A stretch of DNA of 64,000 nt, taken from Myxococcales bacterium. GTDB lineage: Bacteria > Myxococcota_A > Polyangia > Haliangiales > Haliangiaceae. The notes under the pieces are model-generated. The model was not told where the DNA came from and ran no database searches. It worked only from the letters and a program-made list of their open reading frames with translations. Positions within the stretch are counted from its first letter, which is position 1. Every line of letters begins with the position of its first letter. The stretch covers positions 496,001 to 560,000 of the forward strand of contig JADKKI010000001.1 of NCBI GenBank assembly GCA_016720595.1, given 5' to 3'. The translations under genes and the position numbers were made by a program. Shown in pieces: positions 50,529 to 61,530 of the stretch.

Positions 50529-52654
50529 GCGCGGGCGGCGGCGAGCCGAACGAGGCCCCGGCGCGGCCCGGGGGCCCCCCCCCGCGGCGGCCCCCCCGCG
50601 GGCGCCCCCGCCCGGCCGGGGGGGGGGGGGGTTGCCCCGGCTCGCGCGCACGCTGCCGTGGATCCTCGTCGCGCTCCCGGCGCTCTACCAGATCGTGCTG
50701 CTGTCGACGGCGGTCGGCGGCCGGCTGCCCGTACCCGTACGACCTCGAGTGGATGGAGGGCGGCATGCTCCATCACGCGCTGCGGATCCACGAGGGCCTC
50801 GGCATCTACGGGCCGCCGTCGGTGGACTTCATCCCCTACCTGTACACGCCGCTCTATCCATCGATGCTGGCGCTGTTCAGCGGCGCGTTCGGATTGACGT
50901 ATGCGCTCGGTCGCACGTTCTCGCTGATCGCGCTCCTCGGGATCGGTGCGGTCGCCGGTGCCTCGCTCGGCTCGAAGCGTCACGCGCACGTGCACCACGA
51001 GCCCGTGTGGGCCGGCGTGCTCCTCGCACTCGGGCTGTTCGCCGCGACGTATCCGTTCGTCGAAGGCTGGTTCGATCTGGTCCGCGCCGACACGTTCTTT
51101 CTGTGGATGGTGACGGCCGGGCTCGCGGGGCTCCCGCGCTGGGCCAAGGTCGGCACCGGCCTCGGTGGCCACGCCCGGGTGGCGGTCGGCGGCGCCGTGC
51201 TCGCCCTCGCATTCTTCGCGAAGCAGACCGGCATCATCTATGTCGCGTTCGGCGGCCTCGTGGTCCTCGTCGTCAACTGGCGCCGCGTGCCGGCGTACGT
51301 GGTGATGGCCGGCGCGCTCGGCCTCGGCGGCACGTGGCTCCTGAACACCACCACGCAGGGCTGGTTCTGGATCTACATCCGCAAGATCCACGGCACGCAC
51401 GACTTCAACATGGACCGGTTCTGGAAGTCGTTCGGGAACATCCTGTGGCACTTCCCGGCGCTGACCCTGGTCGTGGCGATCACGCTCGTCGTCGTGTTCG
51501 TCACGCGGATCGCGAAGGGCCCGCTGCCGCGCGCGACCCACGCGTTCTTGCTGTGGACCCCGGTGTTCGCCGTGTCGGTGCTGATCGGAGCCGTGGGCTG
51601 GGGCACCGAGTTCGCGCACTTCAACGCGTACATGCCGGCGTTCCTCCACGGCGCACTCGCCGCCGGCGCGGCGATCCCCGCACTCTATGCGTGCACGCGG
51701 ATGTGGTGGGGGGATCGGCCTCGCGCCGAGCTCGGTGCGAACATCGCCGCGCTCGCGGCCGCGATCCCGCTCGCACTCGCGTGCTGGACCAGCCGCTGGA
51801 ACCCGCAGCGCTACATCCCGACCGCAAAGGATCGCGCGGCGGGCGCCAAGCTCGTCGAGCGGATCCGCGCGATCGAAGGCGACGTGTGGATGCCCTCGCA
51901 TCCCTGGTACGCGTACCTCGCCGGCAAGACGCCGCACGTCCACCGGATGGGGATCAAGGACGTCACCGCCCGCCAGCCACGCGAGGTGCTCGGCCTCGAC
52001 GAGGCCCTGCGCACCCACGCCTTCAGCGCGATCGTGCTCGACGAGCGCGACGTCAACACCGAGGTCGCGGGCGTCAACCTCTACTATCGTCCCGCGCTCG
52101 AGCTCCCCGCCGACGAGCGCCCGCACGTCTACACCGGTGCGACGATCCAGCCCACGTCGATCTGGGTGCCGGCGATCACCGCCGCACCTCCCGCCGGCAT
52201 GCGGGTCCAGTTCGACTTCGAGGGGCTGACCTGGGAGGGCTGGTCGGTCTCGGGCCCGGCGTGGGGCAAGCGTCCCGAGGCCGAGTCGCAGCCGGGGCAG
52301 GGCCTCGTGCTTGGCGCGGGCGGCCGGCGGTTCGCGACGAGCATGCACGATGGCGATGCGGCGATCGGCCGGTTGACCTCGGTGCTGTTCCCGCTCGATG
52401 GCACCACACTGTCGCTGCTCGTCGGCGGTGGCACGGACGCCACCAAGCTCCGCGTCGAGCTGTGGGCCGCGGGCGAGCCGAAGCTGCTCGGCACCGCGAG
52501 CGTGCCCGAGCCGGGTGGCGAGACGCTGCGCCGGGTCTCGATCGATCTCACGCCGTTCGAAGGCAAGGGCCTCCACGGCAAGCTGGTGCTCGTCGACGAC
52601 AGCACGACCGGGCACCTCGACGTCGATGACGTCTGGGTCGGCAAAACGCCGTAG
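50525..52654 (+). CDS. GT-C membrane protein with C-terminal carbohydrate-binding-like domain (two compensating frameshifts)
   Basis: About 709 residues; GTG overlapping the sulfatase stop (GTGA). After a Pro/Gly/Arg tail the real TM1 (TLPWILVALPALYQIVLLST) is in a different frame from both ends: one break lies in the 14-G run at 50618-50631 and the other near 50727 (CTGCCCGTAC, one C too many; correct reading GGRLPYPYDLEW). Loop YDLEWMEGGMLHHALRIH and about ten TM helices follow. Residues about 562-709 are a lectin-like sandwich: FDFEGLTWEGWSVSG, GGRRFATSMHDGDAAIGRLT, LLVGGG, VLVDDSTTGHLDVDD, closely like the module found with some GH32 and other glycan enzymes. Confidence 0.75.
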   Translation: MSAGGGEPNEAPARPGGPPPRRPPRGRPRPAGGGGGCPGSRARCRGSSSRSRRSTRSCCCRRRSAAGCPYPYDLEWMEGGMLHHALRIHEGLGIYGPPSVDFIPYLYTPLYPSMLALFSGAFGLTYALGRTFSLIALLGIGAVAGASLGSKRHAHVHHEPVWAGVLLALGLFAATYPFVEGWFDLVRADTFFLWMVTAGLAGLPRWAKVGTGLGGHARVAVGGAVLALAFFAKQTGIIYVAFGGLVVLVVNWRRVPAYVVMAGALGLGGTWLLNTTTQGWFWIYIRKIHGTHDFNMDRFWKSFGNILWHFPALTLVVAITLVVVFVTRIAKGPLPRATHAFLLWTPVFAVSVLIGAVGWGTEFAHFNAYMPAFLHGALAAGAAIPALYACTRMWWGDRPRAELGANIAALAAAIPLALACWTSRWNPQRYIPTAKDRAAGAKLVERIRAIEGDVWMPSHPWYAYLAGKTPHVHRMGIKDVTARQPREVLGLDEALRTHAFSAIVLDERDVNTEVAGVNLYYRPALELPADERPHVYTGATIQPTSIWVPAITAAPPAGMRVQFDFEGLTWEGWSVSGPAWGKRPEAESQPGQGLVLGAGGRRFATSMHDGDAAIGRLTSVLFPLDGTTLSLLVGGGTDATKLRVELWAAGEPKLLGTASVPEPGGETLRRVSIDLTPFEGKGLHGKLVLVDDSTTGHLDVDDVWVGKTP
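50569..50632. other. Extreme G/C homopolymer tract, probably unreliable sequence
   Basis: A 9-C run at 50575-50583, several 5-7-C runs and a 14-G run at 50618-50631 lie within 64 bases at the start of the glycosyltransferase gene. Length of these runs decides the frame of TM1, so base count here should not be trusted. Nothing else in the window looks like this. Confidence 0.75.
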
Positions 52655-52678
52655 CCCGATTCGTGCGACCGTCGGGGC

Positions 52679-53362
52679 ATGACCCGCACGCGCGCCACCG
52701 TGATCGCGTTCTCGATCTCCGCCGCCTCGATCGCCTCGGCGATGTGGGCCGTCCCCGCCAGCGCCGACGAGGCCGTGGCACCGAAGTCCGAGGGTCGCCG
52801 CGCGCCATCTGCGGGCTCGGCCGGTGTGGTCTCCGGTCCGCGCAACCAGCAAGACCCGCTCGGCGAGAGCGCCGGGTTCGCGCCGCGCCGTCCGATGCCG
52901 GTGCCCAAGCCGATCCCGTTCAAGCCGCCCGCGGAGATCGCCGCGCTCGCCAAGACCCTGACCGGCACCTGGAGCTGCAAGGGCAACACGTCGCGCGGTG
53001 ACGGCTCGTCGACGCCGCTGTCGGCCACCGTCGTGAGCCGGCTCGATCTCGACAACGCCTGGATCTCGACGACGCTCGTCGAGAAGGGCGGCACGCTGAA
53101 GTGGACCGAGTACCGGACCTATGACCCGCGGGCCAGCCAGTGGACGCGGATCCAGATCGCGAACACGACCGGTCACGTGATCTCGACGTCACCCGGTGAG
53201 CAGACCGGCAAGTGGACGTGGACCGGGACGGCGAGCTCGCCGATGGGCTCGCTCCAGCTCCGCGACTACGAGCAGAAGGACGGCAAGTCGCTGAAGCTGT
53301 GGGGCGAGGCGCAGATCAGCGGCGCGTGGCAGAAGCTCTACGAAGTGACCTGCAAGAAGTAG
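52679..53362 (+). CDS. Exported protein, unknown
   Basis: 227 residues. Signal peptide region MTRTRATVIAFSISAASIAS then AMWAVPASADEA. A Pro-rich low-complexity stretch (MPVPKPIPFKPPAEI) precedes a beta-rich domain: LTGTWSCKGN, ATVVSRLDLDNAWISTTL, TGKWTWTGTASSPMG, YEVTCKK. The pattern (one strand with W-S-C, a last Cys near the end) resembles DUF1579-like lipocalin-type domains, but I would not name it. Stop is 16 bases from a convergent gene. Confidence 0.7.
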   Translation: MTRTRATVIAFSISAASIASAMWAVPASADEAVAPKSEGRRAPSAGSAGVVSGPRNQQDPLGESAGFAPRRPMPVPKPIPFKPPAEIAALAKTLTGTWSCKGNTSRGDGSSTPLSATVVSRLDLDNAWISTTLVEKGGTLKWTEYRTYDPRASQWTRIQIANTTGHVISTSPGEQTGKWTWTGTASSPMGSLQLRDYEQKDGKSLKLWGEAQISGAWQKLYEVTCKK

Positions 53363-53378
53363 CGGGCCCGAGGGCGCG

Positions 53379-56300
53379 CTACGGCTTCTGCGCGGTGCGC
53401 GGCGGATCGCGGAACACGTACATGGTCTTGACGCTGCGGACCTCGCTGTTCGAGCGCGCCACGACGGTGACCATGTTCGACCCCGGCCACAGCGGCAGCT
53501 CGGTGGCGAAGTCCAGGCTCTTCGGATCCTTGCCGCCGCGGTTCGAGCGGTAATAGACCTTCCGCGAGTCGATCTTCGCGCGCGAGTTCGACACGAAGAT
53601 GTAGACGTCCTCGACGTGGGTCTCGTCGGTGACCATGCCGTTGAGCTTGTAGGTCTCGCCGCTGGTCTCGAGTGCCTTGGTGTTGATCGCGATCGCCGGG
53701 GGCGTGGAGTTCCAGATCTGCGTGAACGAGCCGGTGCCCGATCCGCCGGTCGAGAGCGCCGAGCTCGGGATGAACCCGATGCGCGTGCCGCCCGCGTTGA
53801 GCTTGACCTTCGTCCACGGGCCGAACGAGCCCACAGCCGCGAAGCTCGCGCCCTTTCCGGCCATGCCGACCTGCTCGGTGTCCTCGGAGGCACCGGAGCG
53901 GATCGTGATCGGCGCCTTGACGGTGACCTCACCGCGCTGCGGCTGGCTGGCGACGCTCGGGGCGACCTTGAACTTCAGCTTCTGGCTGGTCTGGACGTCG
54001 AGCGCCGAGTCGTATGCCATCAGCTCGACCACGACCTCGTCGCCCTTGAGCGTGGAGTCCGTGGCGAGCGGGAACTCGAAGTCGCGGACCTGGCCGGGGG
54101 CGAGCGGGGCGTCCTTCAGCGAGGCGCGGCTCTTGTCGAGCACCACACCGTCGCCGGTAGCGTTACGCAGCATCACCTCGGCGTCCTGGGTGGCGCCGGG
54201 GCCGGTGTTCTTGAGCTGCACGGCGAGCTTGAACCGCTCGCCCCGCTGGACCAGGCCATCCCCGTTGCCTTCGTCGATCAGCTGGTACGCGTACGCGAAC
54301 ACCGGGCGGGGCGCCGCGTCGATGCGGACCACGGTCGGCGTGACGCGGGCGGTGGAGGACTTGGCGTCGCGGACCTCGAGGGTGAGGCGGTCGACGCGGT
54401 CGAGCGCGTCCTTCGGCACCTGCATCTTCGCGGTGAACGTCTTGGTCTCGCCGGGGCCAACCTTGCCGATCGGGAGCTCCGAGTCCTCGAACACCGGGTC
54501 ATCACCCTGGATGCGCGAGAGCACGCGGTAGGCGGCGCCGGTGCCGGTGTTCTTGATCGTCGCGGTCACGGAGACCACGTCGCCGGCCTTCACGTTGGCG
54601 GCGGGCACGGTGGTGAGCTGGACGTCGAGGTTCGGGGTCTCCGCCGTGGCGCCGGGGGCCGACCAGTCGATGCCGATCGTGCCGAGCGCGGTGACGAGCT
54701 TCTTCTCCTCGTCGCCGCGGACCTTCATCACGAGCTTGTTCGCGCCGAGCACCAGCTTGGGCCGCGAGGCGGACTGCACGCTCGACACGAGGTCCTTCGC
54801 GAACTTCATCTCGAAGTCCTCGACGATCTCGTCGTCATCCGGGCCGTCCTCGTCATCGGGCGGGGCGGTGGCGGCCGGATCTCCGGCGGCCGGCTTCTTC
54901 TTCTCGACGAGGAACGGCACCTCGTACGCCGGCTTGTCGGTGTCCTTGGCGTAGGTGGAGACCAGGTGAGCGTCGAGATCCTTCTCCCCGTACGTGCGCG
55001 TGGGCGCGAGCATGCGGACGAAGTCGCTCGGCGCGTCGTTCTTCTCGGGGATGTACATCCGCTGGAGCTGGATGTCGGGGACGATGCCGAGGTTCTGGAT
55101 CGAGCGATCGCCGGGGGTCAGGTACTGGGCGATCGTCAGCTTCAGCTTGCTCTTGTCCTCGTTGTCGTAGAGCTCCTGCACCGAGCCCTTGCCGAACGTG
55201 CGCGTGCCGATGATGGCGGCGCGATCGAGGTTCTTGAGCGCGCCGGCCACGATCTCCGAGGCCGAGGCCGAGCCGCCGTTGACGAGCACGACCAGGGACG
55301 AGGTGGTGTCCCCGAACCCGCGCTCGGCGCGGCGGGCCTCGCGGTCACGGCCGGAGACCGTGCTGACGATGGTGCCGGAATCGACGAACAGGTCCGAGAG
55401 CTGGACGGCCTCCTCGAGGAGGCCACCCGGGTTGTACCGCAGGTCGAGGATCCACGAGGTGGCGCCCTTCGCGCTCATCTCCTTCATCGCCTCGGCGACA
55501 TCGTTCGCGATGCCCTTCGAGAACTGCTTGACCTTGACGTAGCCCACGCCCTTGTCGAGCAGCTTGTGCTCGACCTGGCTGACGCGGATCACGTCACGGA
55601 TCAGATCGAAGCGGAGGAGGGCGGCCTCGCCCTTGCGCTCGACCCACAGGGTGACGCCGGTCTTCGGGTCACCGCGCATGCGGTCGACGGCCTCGTTGGA
55701 GGTCAGGTTCTCGGTGGGCTCGCTGTTGATGCGGACGATGTGATCGCCGGCCTTGATGCCCTTCTTCCACGCGGGCGTGTCCTTCATCGGCTTCACGACG
55801 GTGAGCTTCCGCTCGATCATCCGGATCACGATGCCGAGGCCACCGAACTTGCCGCTGGTGGACACGTCCATGTCGCGCGCCTGCTCGGGGTCCATCAGGA
55901 TCGAGTGGGGATCGAGCGTGGACAGCATGCCGTTGACCGCCGCGTACTCGACCTTCGCGAGATCGCCGCCAGCGTTCATGTTGGTCTCGATGAAGCGGAA
56001 GACCTTCTTCAGCTTGATCGTCATCCGCCACGGCGAGTCGACATCGCTGGTGTCGAACACCTCGCGCTTGTCGTTGACCGCCACGGTGATCTGGTTGCGC
56101 GCCGGATCTGGCTCGATCAACACCTCGGGCACGTTGAACTGCACCGAATCGAGCGCGGCGTACAGCATCTTCTTCGGATCCACGCGCGCCGGATCGACGT
56201 AGCGATCCTTGATGCGCAGGAGCGTCTTGTTGAAGATCGCGAGTGCCGAAAGATCGTGGCGCGGCGCCTGGGCTTGGCCCGGCGCAGCACGGACTTCCTG

Positions 56301-56410
56301 CATGTCGAGATCGAGGGACACGACGCCCTCGGGGGACTGTCGGATCACGGTGAGGACGAGTGCGAGAGCACCCGCGACCCCACCAGGGCCAGGTTCAGCC
56401 GGCTGCGCAT
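53379..56410 (-). CDS. S41 C-terminal processing peptidase with PDZ, Ig-like and SH3 domains (start frame broken)
   Basis: About 1010 residues. PDZ (GGLGIVIRMIERKLTVVKPM) and S41 protease with catalytic Ser in NGGSASASEIVAG and Lys in GTRTFGKGSVQE. C-terminal half: Ig/CARDB-like beta domains, an SH3-like domain (TVKAPITIRSGASEDTEQVG) and a final beta domain. S41 proteases cleave periplasmic proteins; adding about 500 binding residues suggests a particular target. Start: from the ATG at 56410 one gets MRSRLNLALVG, then the frame fails at the four-C run 56378-56381; one more base gives VAGALALVLTVIRQ and a proper membrane anchor. Another ATG at 56414 (MDAQPAEP) keeps the frame but destroys the signal. 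Confidence 0.87.
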
Positions 56411-56521
56411 CCAATGATTATAGGGCGCAAACCCCGAGGCGCCAGGCGCAGATCAGCTGCGACGACTGGGACACCGGCTGATACCGCGAGTGGTCGCATG
56501 TAGTACAGTCTCGTCGACGCG

Positions 56522-57651
<1,130 letters not shown>

Positions 57652-57659
<8 letters not shown>

Positions 57660-58527
57660 CCGGGGCACGCTGTTCGTCGTCGGGACGCCGATCGGCAATC
57701 TCGAGGACCTCTCGCTGCGCGCCGCGCGCGTGCTCCGCGAGGCCGACGTGATCGCCGCCGAGGACACCCGCTCCGCCAAGCACCTGCTCGCGCACGCCGA
57801 CCTCCACGGGCCGGTCAATCCGGCGCGGAGGATCGTCTCGTTGTTCGAGGGCAACGAGGCCGAACGATCGCAGGAGCTGGTCGCCGCGCTCGCCGAGGGC
57901 CGTACCGTCGCCGTGATCAGCGAGGCCGGGATGCCCGGCGTCTCGGATCCCGGCGCCCGCGCGGTGGCCGCGGCCGTCACCAGCGGCGTGCGCGTCGAGG
58001 TGGTGCCGGGCCCGTCGGCCTCGCTGGTGGCGCTCGTCGGTTCGGGGCTGCCCACCCATCGGTTCACGTTCCTCGGGTTCCCTCCGCGCGAGACCGGTGC
58101 GCGGCAGGAGCTGATCGGCACGCTGCGCGACGAGCTGGCGACCATGATCTTCTACGAGGCGCCTGATCGCGTGGGCGCCACGCTCGCCGATCTCGCCGCG
58201 GGGCTCGGGCAGGGCAGGCGAGCGAGCCTGGGCCGCGAGCTGACCAAGGTCTACGAGGAGCACGTACGCGGGTCCTTGGCCGAGCTGGCGGCGAAGTACG
58301 CGAGCACGCCACCGCGCGGCGAGTGCACGCTGGTCGTCGAGGGCGCCACCGAGGCTGCCGCCACGATCGACATCGAGGCCGAGCTCCGGCGCCTGCTCGC
58401 CGAGGGCCTGGGCCCGCGCGACGCGGCGGCGCGGCTCGTGATCGTCACCGGCAAGCCTCGGCGGCAGCTCTATCAGCTCGCGCTGTCGCTGCAGCGCACC
58501 GAGCCCGAGCCCGAGGAGCCGTCGTGA
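57652..58527 (+). CDS. rsmI: 16S rRNA (cytidine1402-2'-O)-methyltransferase
   Basis: 291 residues. Tetrapyrrole-methylase fold: [20 protein letters not shown] at the N-terminus, [41 protein letters not shown] and [14 protein letters not shown], the set diagnostic of RsmI, which 2'-O-methylates C1402 of 16S rRNA using S-adenosylmethionine. GTG start inside the end of the sigma gene; its stop overlaps the M16 peptidase start (GTGA). Confidence 0.96.
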
Positions 58528-59813
58528 CCGAGCCCGTGCACTTCGCAGGCGAGCTGCCGCACCTGACCACGCGTCGGCGCACGCTGCCCTGCGGCCTCGA
58601 CGTGGTGGTCCACGCCGATCACGCGGTCCCGCAGGTCGCGGTCAGCGTCTGGTACAAGGTCGGGAGCTCCGACGAGCGTCCGGATCGCACCGGCTTCGCG
58701 CACCTGTTCGAGCACCTGTTCAAGAGCCCGGCGTCTCGCCTCGGTGGCCACCACTACGAGGTGCTCAAGCGTGCGGGTGCTTCCGAGGCGAACGCCTCGA
58801 CCAGCGCGGATCGCACCGCCTATCACGAGCTGGTTCCGTCGCATCAGCTCCCGCTCGCGCTGTGGATCGAGAGCGATCGGATGGGCTACTTCGCGCCCGC
58901 GTTCGACAACGATCGCCTGGTCGCGCAGCAGGCGGTGGTCCGCGCCGAGCGCCGCCAGCGCTACGAGAACGTGCCCTACGGCGCCGAGCACTTCGCCCTC
59001 GGCCGCGCGCTGTACCCCGAAGAACATCCACTGCGCCACACCACGATCGGCCGCCACGAGGACATCCAGGCCGCCACGTTCGACGACGTCCTCGCGTTCT
59101 ACCGGACCTGGTACGTCCCTGCGAACGCCACGCTCGTCCTCGCCGGCGACGTGCCTGACGATCTCGATGCGCAACTCGATCGGTACTTCGGCAGCTTCCC
59201 CCGCTCAGCGCGCCCCACGCGGCCCACGCCGATCGCGCCTCCGCCGGCGCCGCACCGCGAGGAGCTCGCCGATCCGTTCGCGGCGCTCGGCCGGATCCAT
59301 CGCGCGTGGCTCGGCCCCACGGCACTCGCCGACGGAGACGCCGAGCTCGATCTGCTGACCACCGCGTGGTGCGCCGTGGGCACCGGTGCGCTGTGGCGCC
59401 GCCTGGTCTACGAGACCCAGCTCGCCCAGCGCGTCTCGGCGTGGACGATCAACGGGCGCCTCGGCGGGGAGACCCACGTGGCCGTCGATCTCCGCACCGG
59501 CGCCGATCCTGCGAAGGTCCGGGCGATTCTCGACGAGGAGTGCACGAAGGGCATCGATGCGCGCGCCCTCGAGCGAGCCGTGACGCGTCGGGAGGCAGGC
59601 ACGATCTGGTCGCTCGGTACGCTGCTCTCGCGCACCCGGATGCTCCAGCGCGGTGTGCTCTACGCCGAGGATCCCGATGCGCTCGCCGGCGAGCTCGCGC
59701 GCCACCGAGCGGTGACGCCGGACGCGGTCGACGCAGCGATCACCCGCTGGCTCGGTCCCGCGCACTGCGTCGAGGTGACTACGGTCCCGGCGTCGGCTGC
59801 TTCACGACCTTGA
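58524..59813 (+). CDS. M16-family zinc metallopeptidase
   Basis: 429 residues. Inverted zinc motif H-x-x-E-H in [18 protein letters not shown], with the distant third ligand in [14 protein letters not shown]; both are expected of an active M16 subunit (processing peptidase type). The second half resembles the inactive M16 C-domain. Usually a single M16 such as this forms a homodimer. No signal peptide, so cytoplasmic. GTG start overlaps the rsmI stop; the 3' end overlaps the convergent ApbE-like gene by 35 bases. Confidence 0.92.
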   Translation: MTEPVHFAGELPHLTTRRRTLPCGLDVVVHADHAVPQVAVSVWYKVGSSDERPDRTGFAHLFEHLFKSPASRLGGHHYEVLKRAGASEANASTSADRTAYHELVPSHQLPLALWIESDRMGYFAPAFDNDRLVAQQAVVRAERRQRYENVPYGAEHFALGRALYPEEHPLRHTTIGRHEDIQAATFDDVLAFYRTWYVPANATLVLAGDVPDDLDAQLDRYFGSFPRSARPTRPTPIAPPPAPHREELADPFAALGRIHRAWLGPTALADGDAELDLLTTAWCAVGTGALWRRLVYETQLAQRVSAWTINGRLGGETHVAVDLRTGADPAKVRAILDEECTKGIDARALERAVTRREAGTIWSLGTLLSRTRMLQRGVLYAEDPDALAGELARHRAVTPDAVDAAITRWLGPAHCVEVTTVPASAASRP

Positions 59814-60825
59814 GGACCTTCTCGATGTCCTTGGTCATGTGCACCTTGTTCTGATCGTCGACCCACACCACCTCGAAGTCGGTGAGCTTCTCGCGCTGGA
59901 TCAGGGCGAGGGACTGCTTCCAGCCGAGGATGAACAGGACCTTCGACCAGGCATCCGCGGTGAAGGCGTCCTTGGCGCGGACGGTGACCGAGCGCGAGGC
60001 GTGGGCGGGGAAGCCGGTGCGCGGATCGAGGATGTGGTGGTAGCGGATCCCGTCCTTCGGGTTGACGAAGCCGCGCTCGTAGTCGCCCGAGGTCGAGAAC
60101 GAGTGGTCCTCGATCGGTGCGAGTGCGAACATCGAACCGTCGGGACCGCGCGGATCGCGGATGCCCACGACCCACGGATCCGCGTCCTTCTTGCCGGCGA
60201 CATACATGTCTCCGCCGGCCTGGACCATGAAGTCCACGAAGCCCGCCTTGTGGAGGATCTCGACGCACTTGTCGACGGCGTAGCCCTTCGCGATCCCGCC
60301 GAGCGTGATCGACATGCCCTTCTTGTCGAGGAACACGGACTTCGCCTTCGGATCGAGCTTGAGGTGCTTCCAGCCGATGTTGGCGAGGCGCTTCTTGACG
60401 TCCGCCGGATCGGGGAGCGTGTAGTCCATGTCCTGGTCGAACTTCCACAGGCCCTTGAACGCACCGACGGTGATGTCGAAGATGCCCTTGCTCCGCTTCG
60501 ACACATCGAGCGCGCGCGCGATCACCGCATAGGTCTCGTCCGAGACGACGACCGGCTTGACCCCGGCGGCGAGGTTGACCTGCGAGACCTCGGAGGTGTC
60601 GGTCCACGTGGTCATCACGCCGTCGAGGCGCTTCATCTCGGCGAACACGTCGTCGGCGCCCTTCTGGGCCTTCGCCGCGTCATCGGTCCACACGAACACG
60701 GTGACCACCGTGCCCATCGCCGTGTTGGTGAACGTGAACTTCTGATCCGGGCTCTTGGCGCCACCGGCAGCGGCGGTCCCGACCGTCGCGAGCGCCAGGC
60801 ACAGTGCGACCAGCGCCCGGGTCAT
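59779..60825 (-). CDS. ApbE-like FAD:protein FMN transferase
   Basis: 348 residues. Signal peptide MTRALVALCLALATVGTAAA then GG. ApbE motifs: FTNTAMGTVVTVFVW, DITVGAFKGLWKF, VQAGGDMYVAG, HHILDPRTGFPA and TADAWSKVLFILG, which bind FAD and Mg. These enzymes attach FMN to Thr/Ser of flavin redox proteins on the outside of the membrane. No flavinylation motif (D-x-x-S/T-G-A-T) is seen in neighbours, so its target is elsewhere. ATG overlaps the upstream stop by one base (TGATG). Confidence 0.92.
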   Translation of the reverse strand: MTRALVALCLALATVGTAAAGGAKSPDQKFTFTNTAMGTVVTVFVWTDDAAKAQKGADDVFAEMKRLDGVMTTWTDTSEVSQVNLAAGVKPVVVSDETYAVIARALDVSKRSKGIFDITVGAFKGLWKFDQDMDYTLPDPADVKKRLANIGWKHLKLDPKAKSVFLDKKGMSITLGGIAKGYAVDKCVEILHKAGFVDFMVQAGGDMYVAGKKDADPWVVGIRDPRGPDGSMFALAPIEDHSFSTSGDYERGFVNPKDGIRYHHILDPRTGFPAHASRSVTVRAKDAFTADAWSKVLFILGWKQSLALIQREKLTDFEVVWVDDQNKVHMTKDIEKVLKVVKQPTPGP

Positions 60826-61103
60826 CACGCCACCCAGTGAACGACGCGGAGCACGATCAACACACCACCGACCCCGAGGGCGACCAGCACCGCCACGACG
60901 GACATCGCCAGCGTGCCCTGGGTCTCCTGCTGGATCCCCTTCCACATGCCGAAGCACGCAGGGATTGCGCCGAGCGCGGCGATCACGCCGCCGGCGATCG
61001 AGCCGTGAGTCAGGCCCTGGATCGCTGCGATCGCGATGCCGATCGCGACCGCGATGAGGGCGATGAACGCAGGCGTCTTCGAATCCGGCACCGGTGTTCC
61101 CAT
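60825..61103 (-). CDS. Small three-helix membrane protein coupled to ApbE-like gene
   Basis: 92 residues with three hydrophobic helices: AFIALIAVAIGIAIAAIQGL, GSIAGGVIAALGAIPACFGM and LAMSVVAVLVALGVGGVLIV. It overlaps the ApbE-like start by one base and so is probably translated together. No family recognised; a role in holding the transferase at the membrane is only a guess. Confidence 0.7.
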   Translation of the reverse strand: MGTPVPDSKTPAFIALIAVAIGIAIAAIQGLTHGSIAGGVIAALGAIPACFGMWKGIQQETQGTLAMSVVAVLVALGVGGVLIVLRVVHWVA

Positions 61104-61155
61104 GCCCGAACGCTAGCATGCGAACGCCGCGGATTCTCGGCCGACCAGCAGCGAC

Positions 61156-61410
61156 CTAGCTCTCGGAATACATGCGGATCTGTTCGCGCATGACGTCGTC
61201 GGTCAGCGCGGTCTGGACGGGTTCGAGCAGGCAATCGGCCAGCACGAGCATCATGTCCTCGATCTTCTTCTCGGCGACCAGCTTCGCGAGCAGCTGCTTC
61301 ACGTCGCGGCTGTCATCCCCTGCGAGAAGCTCCCGCACCTTGCCCACCGTCAGATCACCCTGGAAGTCGATCATGATGTGTTGTCGGAGGTACTCGATGA
61401 GACGGTTCAC
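61156..61410 (-). CDS. Small helical cytoplasmic protein, unknown
   Basis: 84 residues from a GTG at 61410 (MNRLIEYLRQHIMIDFQGDL). All-alpha, charged (VRELLAGDDSRDVKQLLAK, ADCLLEPVQTALTDD). Longer in-frame readings to the left are antisense to the glycosyltransferase gene and are rejected. No family recognised. It is divergent from the GT4 gene across 120 bases. Confidence 0.65.
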   Translation of the reverse strand: MNRLIEYLRQHIMIDFQGDLTVGKVRELLAGDDSRDVKQLLAKLVAEKKIEDMMLVLADCLLEPVQTALTDDVMREQIRMYSES

Positions 61411-61530
61411 GGCCCCTAGGTAGCGCAGCCGGAGTTCCTTATCAAGCTGCTGAGAATGCCGATCTTCGTCGGATTTTCGCCGACGGCGTTCGGCCTTGCG
61501 TGATCCCGCGGTTTGCTCGACGATTGAGAG

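Noticed and set aside
59779..59813. Overlap of the M16 and ApbE-like 3' ends as a sign of a false gene
   Set aside because: Both proteins have full motif sets, so the 35-base tail-to-tail overlap is accepted as real.
61467..61485. Small hairpin CGTCGG-ATTTTCG-CCGACG between divergent genes
   Set aside because: Only a 6-base stem; with such GC content this is expected by chance, and no operator family is suggested.
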